From the NCBI RefSeq assembly GCF_001649575.2, contig NC_051430.1, forward strand, positions 18,906,296 through 18,970,295: a stretch of DNA of 64,000 nucleotides, given 5' to 3'. The translations under genes and the position numbers were made by a program. Under the pieces are notes generated by a model that saw nothing but the letters and a program-made list of their open reading frames with translations, did no database searches and was not told the origin of the DNA. Source of the DNA: Kryptolebias marmoratus. Lineage: Eukaryota > Chordata > Actinopteri > Cyprinodontiformes > Rivulidae. Shown piece after piece: positions 41,452 to 54,903 of this stretch; the stretch's first letter is position 1; the number at the start of each line of letters is the position of its first letter.

Positions 41452-42010
41452 CTTGTCCACACAGAAATGTCTTTTTAATTATCGTTTCTAAAACTATCCT
41501 TGAAACATGGCACCAATTTTTTAAATTCACACAAAAAAACACCCAAAATGCCAACAACTACGATAAGAGCTTTATGCTCTATTTAAGAGAATGTTATTGA
41601 TCACCAGCCTTGTCTGCCCATTGACAGCATACAAAGGTTTTTCTGTAAGAAACTAGCATCTGCAGCTCAAACACAAGCATGAAATCTGTGGTTGTTGTTG
41701 TTCTGACTGTAAGGCTTGGGCTCATAGCTTAGGTAATACCTAGTGGTACTCTTGTGGCATTTTTGTATTTTGTATTGTTTTTATTGAATGTTTTTAACTT
41801 TTGTATTGAGAAGCACTTTGTGCATCATTTGGCTGTTGTAAAGAGCTCTATAAATAACTGTTGACTGATTGATTGATTGACTAAGGTTAGAGGTGGGTCT
41901 GTGACGTCAAAAAGTTTTCAAAAGGGTGTGTTTTGGTGTCATCCCCGGATCATTTCAGATTTTATTTCCTTAGTATAGACCTGAACATTTACTGCTCTAA
42001 AATAAACCCT
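41452..42010. repeat. Degraded DNA-transposon-type repeat with a LINE-tail insertion
   Basis: The left part starts GGCCTTGTCCACACAGAAAT, a terminus seen in many fish MITEs. The right part (GACGTCAAAAAGTTTTCAAA) is also characteristic. A separate block at 41,590-41,640 (CACCAGCCTTGTCTGCCCAT...GCATACAAAGG) recurs near 52,450-52,500, and the terminal TCGTTTCTAAAACT recurs near 51,920. These point to two decayed copies of one family. Ends are approximate. Confidence 0.4.
41760..41882 (+). repeat. Non-LTR retrotransposon 3' tail with (TTGA)n
   Basis: The sequence GAAGCACTTTG...AAAGAGCTCTATAAATAA followed by (TTGA)-like units resembles L2/CR1-clade LINE tails, which end in short tandem units. Only the terminal 120 bp remain. 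Confidence 0.5.
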
Positions 42011-45000
42011 TTGTATTTCTATTTGAAAAAAAAGAGCATAACATGTTAACAGTCTGAATATTAGACCGAAAAATATTAGAAAAAAGCTTTGCATTGAGTC
42101 AACTCAAACCAAAAGTCATAAAGCTTAAAAAATATTACCATAAATATACTTTAACAGATGGAAGTGGAGTTGGTTTGCATCATTTACCAGAGACCAACAG
42201 AATACAGGCCCAATACAAATGTTCTGTGCTGCCTCAGTATATCAAACTGTCCTTACATTCAAACTGCGGTTCTGTCTCCAAACGACTGTAAAAAACTTAA
42301 TATTTTCTCTAAAACAACTCTTCTTCAGTTCCATGTGTCTTATTCCTTCAGTGAATCAGCCTCTCCCTTGATAATCCACCTTCCTGTCCATTACCCTCAA
42401 GTGCAGGATAAACATTGAGTAATCAAGTTCTTAATGTCACATGTCAAACTCACCCAATGCTTCCCTGTGAAAGGCTGACACAGTATCTAAACTAAATGGA
42501 CCCTACTAAATTATTCAAGTCCTCAGGAAGAAAAAAAAATCAAATGGAGTTCTACCAAGAAGGCCTCTTCATCGAGGTGGCAGAGATTGTGAGACTAATG
42601 TCTAATTCATATGAACCTCAGTTAATATTTAAACTGGATTTAAATGAATTCGCAAGAAAAGCACAGTATTTACAAACACCATAAACTACCAGAGGGAGTA
42701 ACAGCAGGAAATCTGTAGTTCAATCCGTAACGCACCCCTGAAATTTGAATGTGGGATTTATAAAATGAGCAAAACTCTTGAGCTAAAGTTAAACAGTTGT
42801 TGAAGATTTTTTTTTCACAGCTACTTAAACAATGACTAAAATTTTAGATGTCATAAAAATGATGTAACATCAGTCTTTCTTTACTATTTAATTGCTAATT
42901 TTGTCAAATACATGTACCCAACAACACTAAAAGGTATTTGATCTATATTTTTCAGCATGGGATCATAAAGCACAAAATGGTGTGAACAAGTGCAACAGTC
43001 ATAGTGTTACTTGGTAGAAAGTGTTCGGATCAGCCTGAATAATAATATTTGTCTGTCGGCTCCTGCACCCAGCAGGAACCAGCCTGAGCTCCATCAGCAG
43101 AGTGGTTGTTTCTGGAGGGGGCACAGGTGGAACCGGCAGGTGGGATGAAAGGAAACGACGGCGCAGTCACCTCTGCCTTCTTTTCCCCTTCTATTTCTGT
43201 CTAACCCTTCATCTGGATTCACATTCTGTCTCTGGTAAAGGTGCACACTTTACATACAGAATAAATCTGAACACTCTTTAAACTGCACACTATTGAAACA
43301 AGAATGTGCCCTGCGGTAGATGTGGATATCTTTATGTGAATGAACTTAAAAACCGATACAACATAAAATAAACTTGAGACATTTTTAAGTTGTAACATTT
43401 ATTGTTGAATAATGTACCTCTTTCTGCACACTCAAAAGTTCAGATCACAAGGCATGATATTCTCTAGTCTGCAGCTGTTCGTTTGCAGCTTCTATGAGTT
43501 GTTTCTTTGTGCGACATTGGTATAAAATCTGTCCATTTTGGTTCAGTCTCACCGCTCTCGTGTTTTTCAACCTGACGTAGCTGCAACAATGCATAATGTA
43601 AACAGAAACAGAAAGCACTTTCTTTTAAACACATGTTCAATTTTAATTAGATGCCAGCAACACACAAAACAAATCACAACAACACGTTTACCTCTAAGTT
43701 GCATCACCTTGCCATTTTTGTTTAGCAATAACTTCTGGGAAAACAGGAAATTTGGAGGGAAAAATCACATTCTTGTGATTGGATATCAGCTTCTTGATAG
43801 TTTTGAATAGATAAATAAGTTATAAACTCTCACCCATTCATGTACTTTTGAGCTGATTTTGAAGTAGTTTGTCTTGTGGAGGACAGTAATCAGTAATTCT
43901 CTCACTGTTTTACGAAGCCTACAGTGCCATCAGCCTGAGCTGGACTTCTTTACTCAGATAAATGTCCCTGATATTTTGTCCAGCCTCTCCTGACTCCTCA
44001 TGTCCTCCCATCTGCCTCAGAGCCTGTGGAGGTCAAAGGTCAGATTAGGATCCTTTGAAGTTCTCTGCAGCAGAGAGAAACTTCACTTCCTTCTGATCTT
44101 TAACTCTGTCCTCTTCTGTCAGAGAACACTTATCAGGTGATTGTTGAGACGCTGAGTGGCCTTTTCAGTCCCATAATGACCTTTAAAATCCCCATTGATG
44201 CTGATAATGTTATCATTTATAGAGTTCTAGTAAGGTTCATTTTTATAGGATTACTTAAATGAAAAAAGCTGCAATTTTTTCCAGAAGCTTCAGTGATTTA
44301 CAGTAATAATAATATAATAAAACTGAAAAAGACAGTTTAAAATTTCTTTAAGTGCCCCCCCTCTCATTTCCCTCCTCTCTCCACAGAAAACCGTTGCTCT
44401 TCCATCTCAGACTATTTTTACCCACTGTCGCATTACCATAATAAAACACACGCATGGCAAGAAAGATAAACTCAAAGAGACAGCGAAGCCAAAAACCTGG
44501 ATTTGAGAGGCTTATTTTCATCTTTCTATTTTTTTTTTGTCTTTTATTCTTTTATGTTGCTCTTTTCTTTTCGCTCACAGAAATGGAAAGAGACATGCCT
44601 TTTCTTCCAGCCTGCGCCTCATTATGGCGCTTTTCAGGTCTGCTCCTTTGTATGAGCCCAGCCCAGAGCCATGCGCAGACAGAGTGGAGCAGCCGGTGGA
44701 TTACCCGGGCTCACGTCAACACGTCAACAGAACCGGCAATCAGGCAAAGCCGCCAACGTTACATGCTTTTAATAAGTGTAGCCAAGGAGTCATGCTACGA
44801 CTAAACCAACATGAACAGCAGCTGTACCACATTCTCAAGTGTAGACAATAGATTTAGGTCCGACTCAGACACGCTCATCCCAGTGCTGAGCTGAATGGTT
44901 TACAGTTTAATGAGGCTGGGTGTCGTCTCAACACACAAAGTATCATACTTTAGAGATTAGATGTATGTATGTGATTTTCCTTTCTATTGGTCATTGAATA

Positions 45001-45194
45001 ACCTAAGATCATCTGCTTTCAAACCATCAACATGTGGCATGAACAACATAAATTAAATAAATTCAAATTTCTCAAAATGAGATAAACAATACTAATAAAA
45101 AATAATAAAAGAACAAAACAAAAGCTACATTCATAAAACTTTTCTCCAGGCACAGACCCACCTGTTTAAAGCTGAGGTGCTCCACACTTCTATA

Positions 45195-45420
45195 CAAATT
45201 ATTTGGGATGCACTACACTGGATTTCAGCCTAAGATGATAATACCCAGAACTCGCTGCAGGGATCGTATGTCCTCTCTGGCCTGGAAAAGCTTGGGATCC
45301 CCCAAGAGGAGCTTGAGAGTGTTGCTGGGGAGAGGAATGTCCGGGTTTCCCTCCTGGACTTGTTGCCTTTGCGACCCAACCACAAATAAGAGAAATAAGA
45401 TGGCTGGATGGGTGATAACA
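45195..45420 (+). mobile_element. Degraded 3' end of a non-LTR retrotransposon
   Basis: In one plus frame this reads RCRDRMSSLAWKSLGSP. Teleost LINE proteins commonly end RWRDYISRLAWERLGIP followed by a leucine/proline-rich segment. Here a frameshift follows, then CDPTTNKR and a GGCTGGATGGGTG tail. It is inactive. The frame on the opposite strand is its shadow. Confidence 0.55.
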
Positions 45421-48279
45421 CCCATATGTAAACACATTGTTATTTACTCTAATTGTTTTAGATCTTTTATGCATTTAAATTTACATAATTTCATACTAAT
45501 CTTTTTTATTTTTATGATGGCTCAGTAGGAGGTCAAGATATAATACTCTTTGAATATAAAACAAATAACATTAATGGAAAATATAAATAGGCTACTTCAG
45601 TTTCTGTGTGAAACATGACTTAATATTTTACCAGTATTTGTGAAATCCTTCTACTTTAACAAGTTAAGATGATCATCAATTCTGTCAGTAACCCTAATTA
45701 AGACAAATTTGACTCTGATAATGTTAATTTTGTTAAAGTAACTGATTTCCACACAAATCCTGACACTGTTTTTCTCTTGAGCAGCTATAAAGCAGATAAA
45801 TGTCAAAGCTTCCATTCTGTTAACTGTGCAGCATAGTAAGTCTGCCCAAGATATTGACAATTTATTATCATCAAAATATCACTGTGGTGTAATATCAATA
45901 TCACAGAGAACTGCAATAAATTACAGAGAAAAACACTGCCTAAATTCTCACCCCTGATTTAAAATAATAGCAGCCAAAATGCTAAAACACACAGAGAATA
46001 TTGTGAACATCGTGATGACAGAAAAAAAAGAGACAGAAGCAAGGAAAATGTAAGTTATTGCTGGTTTCGGCATTAAGATATTCATCAATATTGCAATTGT
46101 ATGTTTTCATCATACTGTGAAGCCTTATGGTTTCTTTTCAGCTTGCTCTCAGTGGTAAAAAGTCCTACAAAGTTATCAAATAAGTTTTCACCTCCGCTGG
46201 GCTCAACTCCTACCTCCAAAACATTTTGTCCTAACAGAGACTTTCATGAATCTATAGACTAGTAACCAAGTTATTAATTAATCCTTGATGAAAGTTAGAG
46301 AGTATTCCTAACTTAGACAAGTTGTTTATTCTCAGGCACATCAAATAAAATTTTTTTAAAAAAGCCACAAAAGCAAGATTTCTGCTTTCAGCCTGAGATG
46401 CTTCACTAAATGACAGCTACATTATGTCAGGAAAATTACGCACAAGTTACAAAACTTCGAAATGTAAACCAACATATGCTGGTCACAGAGGCTGTAAGAA
46501 CAGATCCTCTTATGTTGCATTTTGAAAGTGTAGCCGTGAGTATTTATTCATGCATGCATTTCCTGAAACTGTGCGCATGTCTTTGCTCAGCACTTGGCAA
46601 AACAGAGCAGGAGTTTCCGGTGATCATCCATCAGAGCTGAACTATCACCCTCTGCTGCTCCCTCCTGGGACAGAAAGACGGATGTCTTCTCTTTCCCTGC
46701 TGCATGTAGCGCTCTCTAAGCCTCTCTGCTGGGGGAAGACACTGTTTCTTCTACCTGTTATTGTTTACTCACACACACAGAAACAAGGACACCTGCACAC
46801 ATGGACCCACACATACAAAACCTGCACAAATGTAAAAAAAAAAACTGGTCTCAAAGCAGCTCTGTTACTACGAGTGTGCTTCAGATATTCCTGTAAATGA
46901 TGTTACGACTCATCACTTTAAATGATTTCTGCAACAACGTGGTGTTACATTTCTGCCACTCAAGGAAAACAAGAAAAATGTGTAAGTGCTGCTAAACCCA
47001 GATTGTTTTTTCTCTTGCATTTGGAATTGATCATCTTCAAGTCTAAATATCTTCTCATGCCTATAAAGGTCCCCAAATTCTGTGTTGACAAGTGCTGAAA
47101 AATTCCTTTAAACAGACTTCAAATAGACCTGAACTAAAGCATCTGGATTCTAACAGTTCTGAGTCTGTGTCTACAATGCCAGAAAATACTGCAGAGCCAT
47201 AATGTGAAGAGCAATAAAACTCTATGGATGGCTCCTGCAGTTCTCTTAAGACAAAGGTTTATTGCAAGCATCCTTGATTAGATTCACCCCTGGAAAATTG
47301 AATCTGAAGGGTAATATTCACAGTACGATGAGGAACAAAAACAGCAGCCATTCAGCTGTGAGAGAACATTAAACCTAATCTCACGGGTAAAAAAAACAAA
47401 TTATCTATAAACTCAACTGTTAAAAGGAGGAGAAAAAAATATAGAGGAGGTTCTTGTGTGTGGGGACTTGGATGAAGAGGCAGGAATGTTTGAAAAGACA
47501 TGTTTAAATTTAATGTGAACCTTGTCTTTTTGTGTTCATGTGACCAAAAGAGTCCATCGTCGTCTTTAGTTTTAGCTGCTTGTAGGGCCCAAAGATTGAA
47601 AACAGAATCCACTAAACAACTCAGAATGTCAGGGAATTTCTTAATATGTGAATATGAACTAACAGATTCTGGGTTTTCTTGGTGGTTTTTTTTTCACAGT
47701 ATATAATGATGTTCATAATGAGCAAGAGTCTATTTAAAGCCTGCAGCCTCCTGCAGTCTCTCCTGTCTGTGTGATGTGATGTGAAGGAGAGCGAGGCTGA
47801 AGGGGGAAGACGTTACAGGCATCCAGAAGTTACTACATTTAACGCCAAGTACAAAGTTTATACCAAACGATGTCTATTATTTGTAAAAACAAGTTTTCAG
47901 CAATTTTTGATGGCACATACTTGACAAGAACTGGAAGAAATGTGACAACCCGGACTTATCTAAACAGAGAGGAAGCCAGCGATCGTTAAGTATCACTTCG
48001 TTTAAACTCGTTAAAACCATGCCAGCAGAAGCAAGACATGAGTTTATTAAAGACTTTGTGTGTGGCTGTATGTGCTGACTTGGATATTTCTCTAGGAAAA
48101 AAGAAAATAAAGCTCTGACCGTTTAAGCGAAGCATTTTGAAAACACAATTATAGCTTCCATCAAAGCCAGGTAACGCTGCGTTCAAGAAGCAAAAAGGTT
48201 TTCAGCCAAATGTCCAGAGAAAAAATAAAAGTCTTTATCCTCAAAACAACAAAGACTTCAGTCCACTATTCCTCTACCC

Positions 48280-48280
<1 letters not shown>

Positions 48281-48353
<73 letters not shown>
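48281..48353 (+). repeat. (ATC)n microsatellite
   Basis: About 24 perfect ATC units, the longest uninterrupted trinucleotide tract in the window. The serine run seen in the plus frame is an artefact of it. Confidence 0.95.
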
Positions 48354-51300
48354 CAGAGTCAAATAGGACACTCTTATAATACATCACAACAGTTTTCCAT
48401 TATTTTTTATGTAATAATTATGATTTATACTGAATTTTAAATACATTTGTTTAACATTTTTATTTTACAAAAGGAAGAACTTTATTAACAAAACAACTGG
48501 AATGTCTTTATTTATAAATGATTTTCAGATTTATTTGAAATAAATACATAAAGCACAAAATGTTCTGTTGAACTAAACCCCGTTTTGCTGTTTTTTGTTG
48601 AAATTTATCAATATTCATACAGTTTTTAATAATTTATGTACCACATAAGATACCTTTATAAATTAAAAAAATGTGCTAAATAAAAAGGGATTTCAGCAAA
48701 AATAATAGAAAAAAACAGAATTTAAGAAAAATTAAAAATAGATTTCATTGGGTCCTGCACTTGTATTGTCAAGAAAAAGAAAAGCTAGCACACAAAGATA
48801 AAAAAACTTTGCTGTGTTCTATCATAAATGTGGTTTGTATATAAAATCTGAGATAAAAATCTTTACTTCTTTCCTCTTGCCTCTCTCCTGATGATAAGTC
48901 TACTAATGCAAAAAGGAAATGCTTGCTTTTAGAGCAGGCTTCTGATGATAGGAAAGGTTTCTGAACGTAGCAGAGACAAATCACAATTCATATCCGAATG
49001 TACAACAAAGACTTACTTGATGAAATGTTTATGCACAATTACACAAGGTAATTCATCAAACTTTAAAATGGCTTCGCCTCAGAGGAGAAGGAGGATGTGA
49101 GAAAGCTCTGAGCTGCATCAACATTTAACTCATTACTCAACAAGTCAACCAACTCACACAGGATAGTCACCTAACGTGGCAAAGCCTTGTTAGGCTACAC
49201 ATGTAAAATGTTTTCATAGATTATATCTTTTTTTATAAACATGTGTTTTAATCTCTATGTGGCTGAGCTCTTATCAAACAAATTTAAATAATTTGTTGGT
49301 TTAATCCAAGCTGCCATTTAAAAAATAAGTTAGCAACTCAAACTTTTATTATAAAACTAGAGATTAAAAAGAACAACATTTCTTTTGAATGCACTTCAGT
49401 TTGGTCAGATTGATCTCTGAATTGGATTAAAATGTGAATCTGACTGTTTTGGACTGAGGCGGATTATATGTAATTGGACCCGTTTGCTTTTCTGTAAAGT
49501 GAATCAATATCAAGCTATGGTTTAGTTTTGTATTATTTACAGTAAATGTCTTTACGCTTCCATCTTCAGTCCCTTTATATGTTTATCTCTCTGCAGTATG
49601 GCCTCAAACAGAAGTGAAACACCTTCATCAATAACACACACAAAGCTGTTGTTTTTGTGTTTTTTTTTTGGATGAACATGAGGTTGGCATGATGAGCTCC
49701 TCACTGCAGCTCCTCCCTTACTCTATAGTCAGCACTAATGGCACGTGGCCACACATGTGCTCACTGAGACAGGAGTTAAGATACATGAGCCCCCACTTTT
49801 ACACACCCTTGGACATACCTTTACATTCACCTTTGTATCAGAGTAGCCCTACAAATGTCTGCAAAAATGACCTACACAAGCTACGTGTACTGTAGGGTTT
49901 ACATTTAAAAAATTCCCTTTAGCACACAATGACAGCTGAATGCATCTAAAAATAGGCCTCCAATGGCACCCCGACTGTCATCTTTATGCCTTTCGTTGTC
50001 CTTATCAGCCGTGTGGGGCTCACACAGTTGGTGGAAAGTCAAGCTGCTTTCATGGAGCTTTCCTCTTTTCAGTTACGTCACCTTCTTTCCTCTGTGACCT
50101 CTCTCACTTCTCTTTGATATTCCCAACCTGCATCCCTAAGCTCATTCCCTTTTTACTCTCCTCCTCTTCATTCTCTTTATCCTTGACTTTTTAATGAGAC
50201 ACTCGGAGAAGTGACACACAGCAGAACCCAGAGAGAAAAGAAGAAAGAGGACATGAGGCCACGTCCCAGAGGACAACCTTTAACTCAGAACCTGTGGTGA
50301 CATCTATACCCAGCAACACATGACAAGACAGAAAGGACAAACAGAGGCAAATGTGTAAAATTAAAACAAGACAAAAATGTAACAACACCCTGCAGTCAGA
50401 AGGTTTGCACCACTACGTGATGGACCCCGAGAGGGGGGGAACTGCCTGTTCTGCAGAGCTGCTGTGTTTAATCAACAATTGTTCCATTTTTGTTGATGTT
50501 GCTTCATCTTGATATCAAGTGATTAATATATACAGTTATTCAAAAACAAAAATTACATAATATCTCAACTTCTAAAGATCAAAGACAAGTTTTTCATCAC
50601 ATCACATCTACCAATCAGAGCTAGGTAATGTGAGATAATTTCAGCAAAAGTTGCTGATTGATTTATCACTATTTTACTAGTGCATTAAAAGAGATTATTA
50701 GTTTGTTTATTGGTAATGTGGACAAATATCTTTTTAATAATACAGCATTCATCACATTTGTACCAAAGAATCACGTTGACTGTATCTGCCGTCTGCACAC
50801 AACTGTTAATGGAAGACATGTTCTTATCATCATTAAGACTACAGGGTGGTATACCTGGACAAAAGGTACTCTTTGTTTCACTAGAGAGAAAGAAAAAATA
50901 CTACTTTATGATGTTGCCTCCATACATGATGTACTGTGGTGTCCTGGTGTGAATGGACTTTAGAAGTAGGTAAAAAAGCATCCATCAGTGTTACAACTAT
51001 TAAAAATTTGAAGACAGTCAGGGTGGATTTGTTATGAACGTCCTGTTCTGACTCCTTTGTGTGTTTTTTCTCTGTAGAGCATGCCACTGTTCTTCAGTTT
51101 CTGAATGCCATCAACAAACCTGCTCCCACAGAGAGCTTTAAAGTAAAAAAGCTAACAACAAGCACCAGAGATTTGTCTTTTTTTAGGTTTAAACAATTAA
51201 TCTGTGTGAAGATCACAGTTCCTGCTTTTAAACTTTAACACATACTGTCATTCATTAACCTTCTTTCTATAATAGTCTAATAAAAGAGGACATATTCTTC

Positions 51301-51894
51301 ATATTCTGCACACCTGTTATTTGAGAAAAAGATAAACACCACTGTTCTCACAAGGCATGTTTTCCCCTTCCAAATGAGACACATAAAACCACACAGAAAC
51401 TCCTAACCCTCAGCAAAGCCTTCTGAAACGGAAAGGAGGGGCACTTGAGCAGGAATTTGATGCGCAAAAGTGGCTTTGAGGAGGTTGTCAAAGCGGAGAA
51501 CATATGACGACGCACACATGGAAAAGACGAGGTCGGATAAAGGGCTAAACAGAAAGAAAAGCAGGAGAAAGTAAAAAAAATGTAAACATCTTGAAAAGAA
51601 GAGTGCTGGACAGAATCAGAGAAAAGGACTATTGAAGAGAGGAGAGGAGGGCTTGAATGTGATGAAAGCAGAGATTGTAAATGAAACTGTACTCCATGAC
51701 AAGGGTCAAGAGGAAGGAAAAAAATCAAAGTGAGAAGGTGATACACTGTTGGCTCTCTAAAGGAGCATGTTTGTGCTGGGATGCCCAGTGTGTGGGAAAA
51801 TACTTGGAAAACAAAATGGGAATAAATTATCGTGGGCAAGACGAGCTGTTGAGCACAAATATTTGGGTTTAAAGTAGCTTTCTGCCTGCTGTCT

Positions 51895-52505
51895 TTCCAA
51901 AACAATCTTTTCATTTGTCGTTTCTAAAACTGTCCTTGCTTTCATCCATAACGCAGAAAATGACCCAAAACATTGTAGTAACGATACCAGGCCTGTATGT
52001 GGTGCTGTAACGCTGCCACAAAATTACACCGGAAACAGGAAACAAGACGTGGAGCAGCTGCTTTAAACTGTAAACACAAGTTGAAGGTAGCAAAAGGAAG
52101 AGCAAAAACAAAATCCTTTTTTTATGAACTGGGAACAAAGTGGAACTTCTACTTTATACCTCATTAAACTATTAACTATGAGTCGTGTCAGTCCAAATAC
52201 TCAGATGTAACAGACCAAGGCACGGCTGGAAAGAAGGGTTTATCAAAGCACATCAGGGTAATTTATTTAGATATGTGTTGTTCTTTTAAAACTAAGCATA
52301 TAATTAATTTTTTTAATGTACACTAGATGTACATTGTATATCTTATTCTGCAGTGTTTGCTTTATTACTGTTTACAGCTCAATAAAGTGATAAAAACCTT
52401 TTTGGCTTTTTGGGTTTTTATGCTGCTTCACTCAATGCAGTGTTATTGTTCATCAGCCTTGTCTGCTCATAGAAGTATTGCAGCATACAAAGGTTTTGAT
52501 GTGTT
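51895..52505. repeat. Second decayed copy of the 41.5-kb repeat
   Basis: Shared blocks are TCGTTTCTAAAACTGTCCTT (about 51,918) and CATCAGCCTTGTCTGCTCAT...GCAGCATACAAAGG (about 52,451-52,495). The rest has diverged, so boundaries are loose. Confidence 0.35.
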
Positions 52506-53695
52506 TTTGTTTGTTTGTTTTGTATTGTATTATATTTTGCACATGATGACAGTAATTACAGTGCACTCTGAGTACAAATTAAAAAAATAAAAAGATGAAA
52601 TAAGCTAAACTATAAAAATTGTAAAATTGCTGCTCTGTTCTGTTCAGAAAAGGACAAGAGGACAAATGCTGCTTCAAGACTGCTGAATGAAGGTTACTGC
52701 CTTAAAAAATGGTCTCAGCATAAACAAACTGTATCACCAGAAGCAATGTCTTGAAATAGTTTCACTCTTAGACAGCACATTGGCTGCCTTTTTTGTTAAT
52801 AAATGGAGCATGAAAGAGAAATGAGAAGCTGAGGAAATAAGTTCGATGCCTATAACCTTACACCCTCTTCAGTCTGTTTCAGACTAATACACACATGCAC
52901 TCATTGCACCAAACACACAACTTAACCCACTTCCATTTATCTTTTAAGATTTTTTTTCCCCAAAAAAATAAGCTTTTTTAAGTAACTATGTCAAACATGT
53001 CTTTCTGCCTAATTTGTATTCTCACACTGTTACTCTTTCATCATAACAGAGGTGTCCTTTGTATTTTAATAACCTTGCTTATGCAACATAGAGGAGGTGT
53101 ATCTTTAAAAAATGCTGCATAACTTCCCCCCACAGTACACCGTTCAGATCCAACGGAGCGTGTTTTTTTCTCTTTTAGCAATGTTTCAGGATTGTCAGGT
53201 TTGACCTGACTTTAGACTGATTAATCAGACAATTTAAAAGCATAAATGAAGAATAAAAAAACATGTATGTAAATCTCTTCAGTCTATATAGATCCCACGA
53301 TCTCTTCAACAGAAGTCAGGGCTGATGGGGTATTGTCTTTGCAGTCTCAAATCTACAGTAAAACTTATGTCAACTGTTTTAAGCTTCTGCCATTAACTGC
53401 AGTGCCAAATCCAAAGAGAGAGGCTGTTTGCATAGAAAGAATTCAGTAAGAGGTTTTTAGTTCAAGTTCAGATTCAATAAAGATGATGTATACACTAAAA
53501 CAGTTCATGACCGTAGACCAAAATGCTTCCGCAATTGATGTAAAACTCAGTGGCACTGTCCATGGTGCTGAAGCCAAAGACATTTCTAATACCAACACTT
53601 TCCTCACTCCAGCTTTTGCTGCAGTTTTATCTTGTATCAGTTATGTTCTTTAAACAATAATCTCAAATCTTTACCAAACTAGTGCCTATCAGCTG

Positions 53696-53822
53696 TCATT
53701 GTGTGAGAGGCGGGCTAAACCCTGGACAGGTAGCGAGTCCATCACAGGGACAAATAGAGACAAACGAGACAGACAACTATTCACACTCTCACTCACACCT
53801 AGGGACAATTTCAGTCATTCTG
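53696..53822 (-). repeat. Common teleost repeat, minus-oriented copy
   Basis: The stretch GAGAGGCGGGCTAAACCCTG, then GACAGGTAGCGAGTCCATCA and CACACCTAGGGACAATTT, belongs to a very abundant fish dispersed repeat. It lies inverted relative to the copy 250 bp to the right. Confidence 0.7.
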
Positions 53823-54071
53823 TGTATTACAAAATGCCAATAAGCAAAAACTTGTATTCCTAAGAAAACCAGCAGATTGCATAAAAAATTAACTTTGGCA
53901 CAATTCCCCATACACACATGCTCAGTAGAGTTACACAGCTGCACCATTACCTAAACATACTACTTTTTTTTAACAAAAACTCCTGTAAAACATATCATGC
54001 ACAAATCCAATTAAAATTTGTCCTAAAACATTTATGAACATACAGAAGAACAAACATGAAAGTGAATGTGT

Positions 54072-54205
54072 ATGCATGGTGGTTTGTCTCATCTGTCTCT
54101 GTATGGTCATGTGATGGACTGGTGATCTGTCCAGAGTGCAGCTCGCCTCTAACCCGATGACAGCTGGGAGAGGCTCCAGCCCCCCCTGCGACCCTGAACA
54201 GAATC
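54072..54205 (+). repeat. Common teleost repeat, plus-oriented copy
   Basis: The stretch TGTGATGGACTGGTGATCTG, CGATGACAGCTGGGAGAGGC and CCAGCCCCCCCTGCGACCCT is the plus-sense 3' part of the same abundant repeat. Together with 53,696-53,822 it forms an inverted pair. Confidence 0.75.
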
Positions 54206-54868
54206 AATCAGGTATGAAGGAAACGTCACAGTCATGCTGAGTCAAGGTGCCCTTCAACAATCAGCCTGTTGGAGGTGAACACATGAGGGAGGGTAAGGGG
54301 CTTGTGACCTATTATATGAATAAAGTGAAGTACATGAATGTATATGAACATGTTCACTGGCTGCAGTCCAGCACAATTGTGGCTATAATATCGATAGAAG
54401 TACTATCCTGCACCAAATGAGTGCAAAGAAATGTGATGCTGGTATAATATTGCTGTCATGTACATTGTGAGGGATATTTTATATATAAAGAGTTATTCTG
54501 TAATAGTAACTGAGAAAGAATGTGTCCAGTTTTTTTTTTTTATTATTTAAGTTACATACTGTAAGTATACTCTGAAAATGAGTAAGAATAACAATGACAC
54601 ACTGCAGTAAAATACAGTAACAATACCATCTGCAAAGCTATCATCCTAAATAGTAACAAAAAAGACCCAGATTTATTCAGAGTATTGATGCAACATTTGG
54701 CTTTGTCATGAAAATAAATCATCTCTCTGTGTTGTAAATGTCTGTGTGCATTTTGAGAACTGGAGGACGGAGCTCACCTCTTCTGCCATTAAATCATTCA
54801 TGACCCTGCAGTGCTGTGGACCACACTGTGCCAGACCTGCCTCCGCTGATCTGCATCTCTACTCTGAC

Positions 54869-54903
54869 AGTAAACACACACACACACACACACACTCACA
54901 CAC
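54869..54903 (+). repeat. (CA)n microsatellite
   Basis: A CA run with one CT interruption, directly after TGACAGTAA. Confidence 0.85.

Noticed and set aside
45199..45474. Minus-strand frames of 91 and 70 aa
   Set aside because: They are antisense shadows of the degraded LINE 3' end on the plus strand.
50658..50963. 101-aa plus-strand frame with mixed composition
   Set aside because: No homology recognised and surrounded by repeats; could be a transposon relic but I cannot support a family.
51348..51914. 188-aa minus-strand open frame, the longest in the window
   Set aside because: The translation is dominated by F, S, L and P from pyrimidine-rich sequence, shows no domain and has no supporting splice sites.
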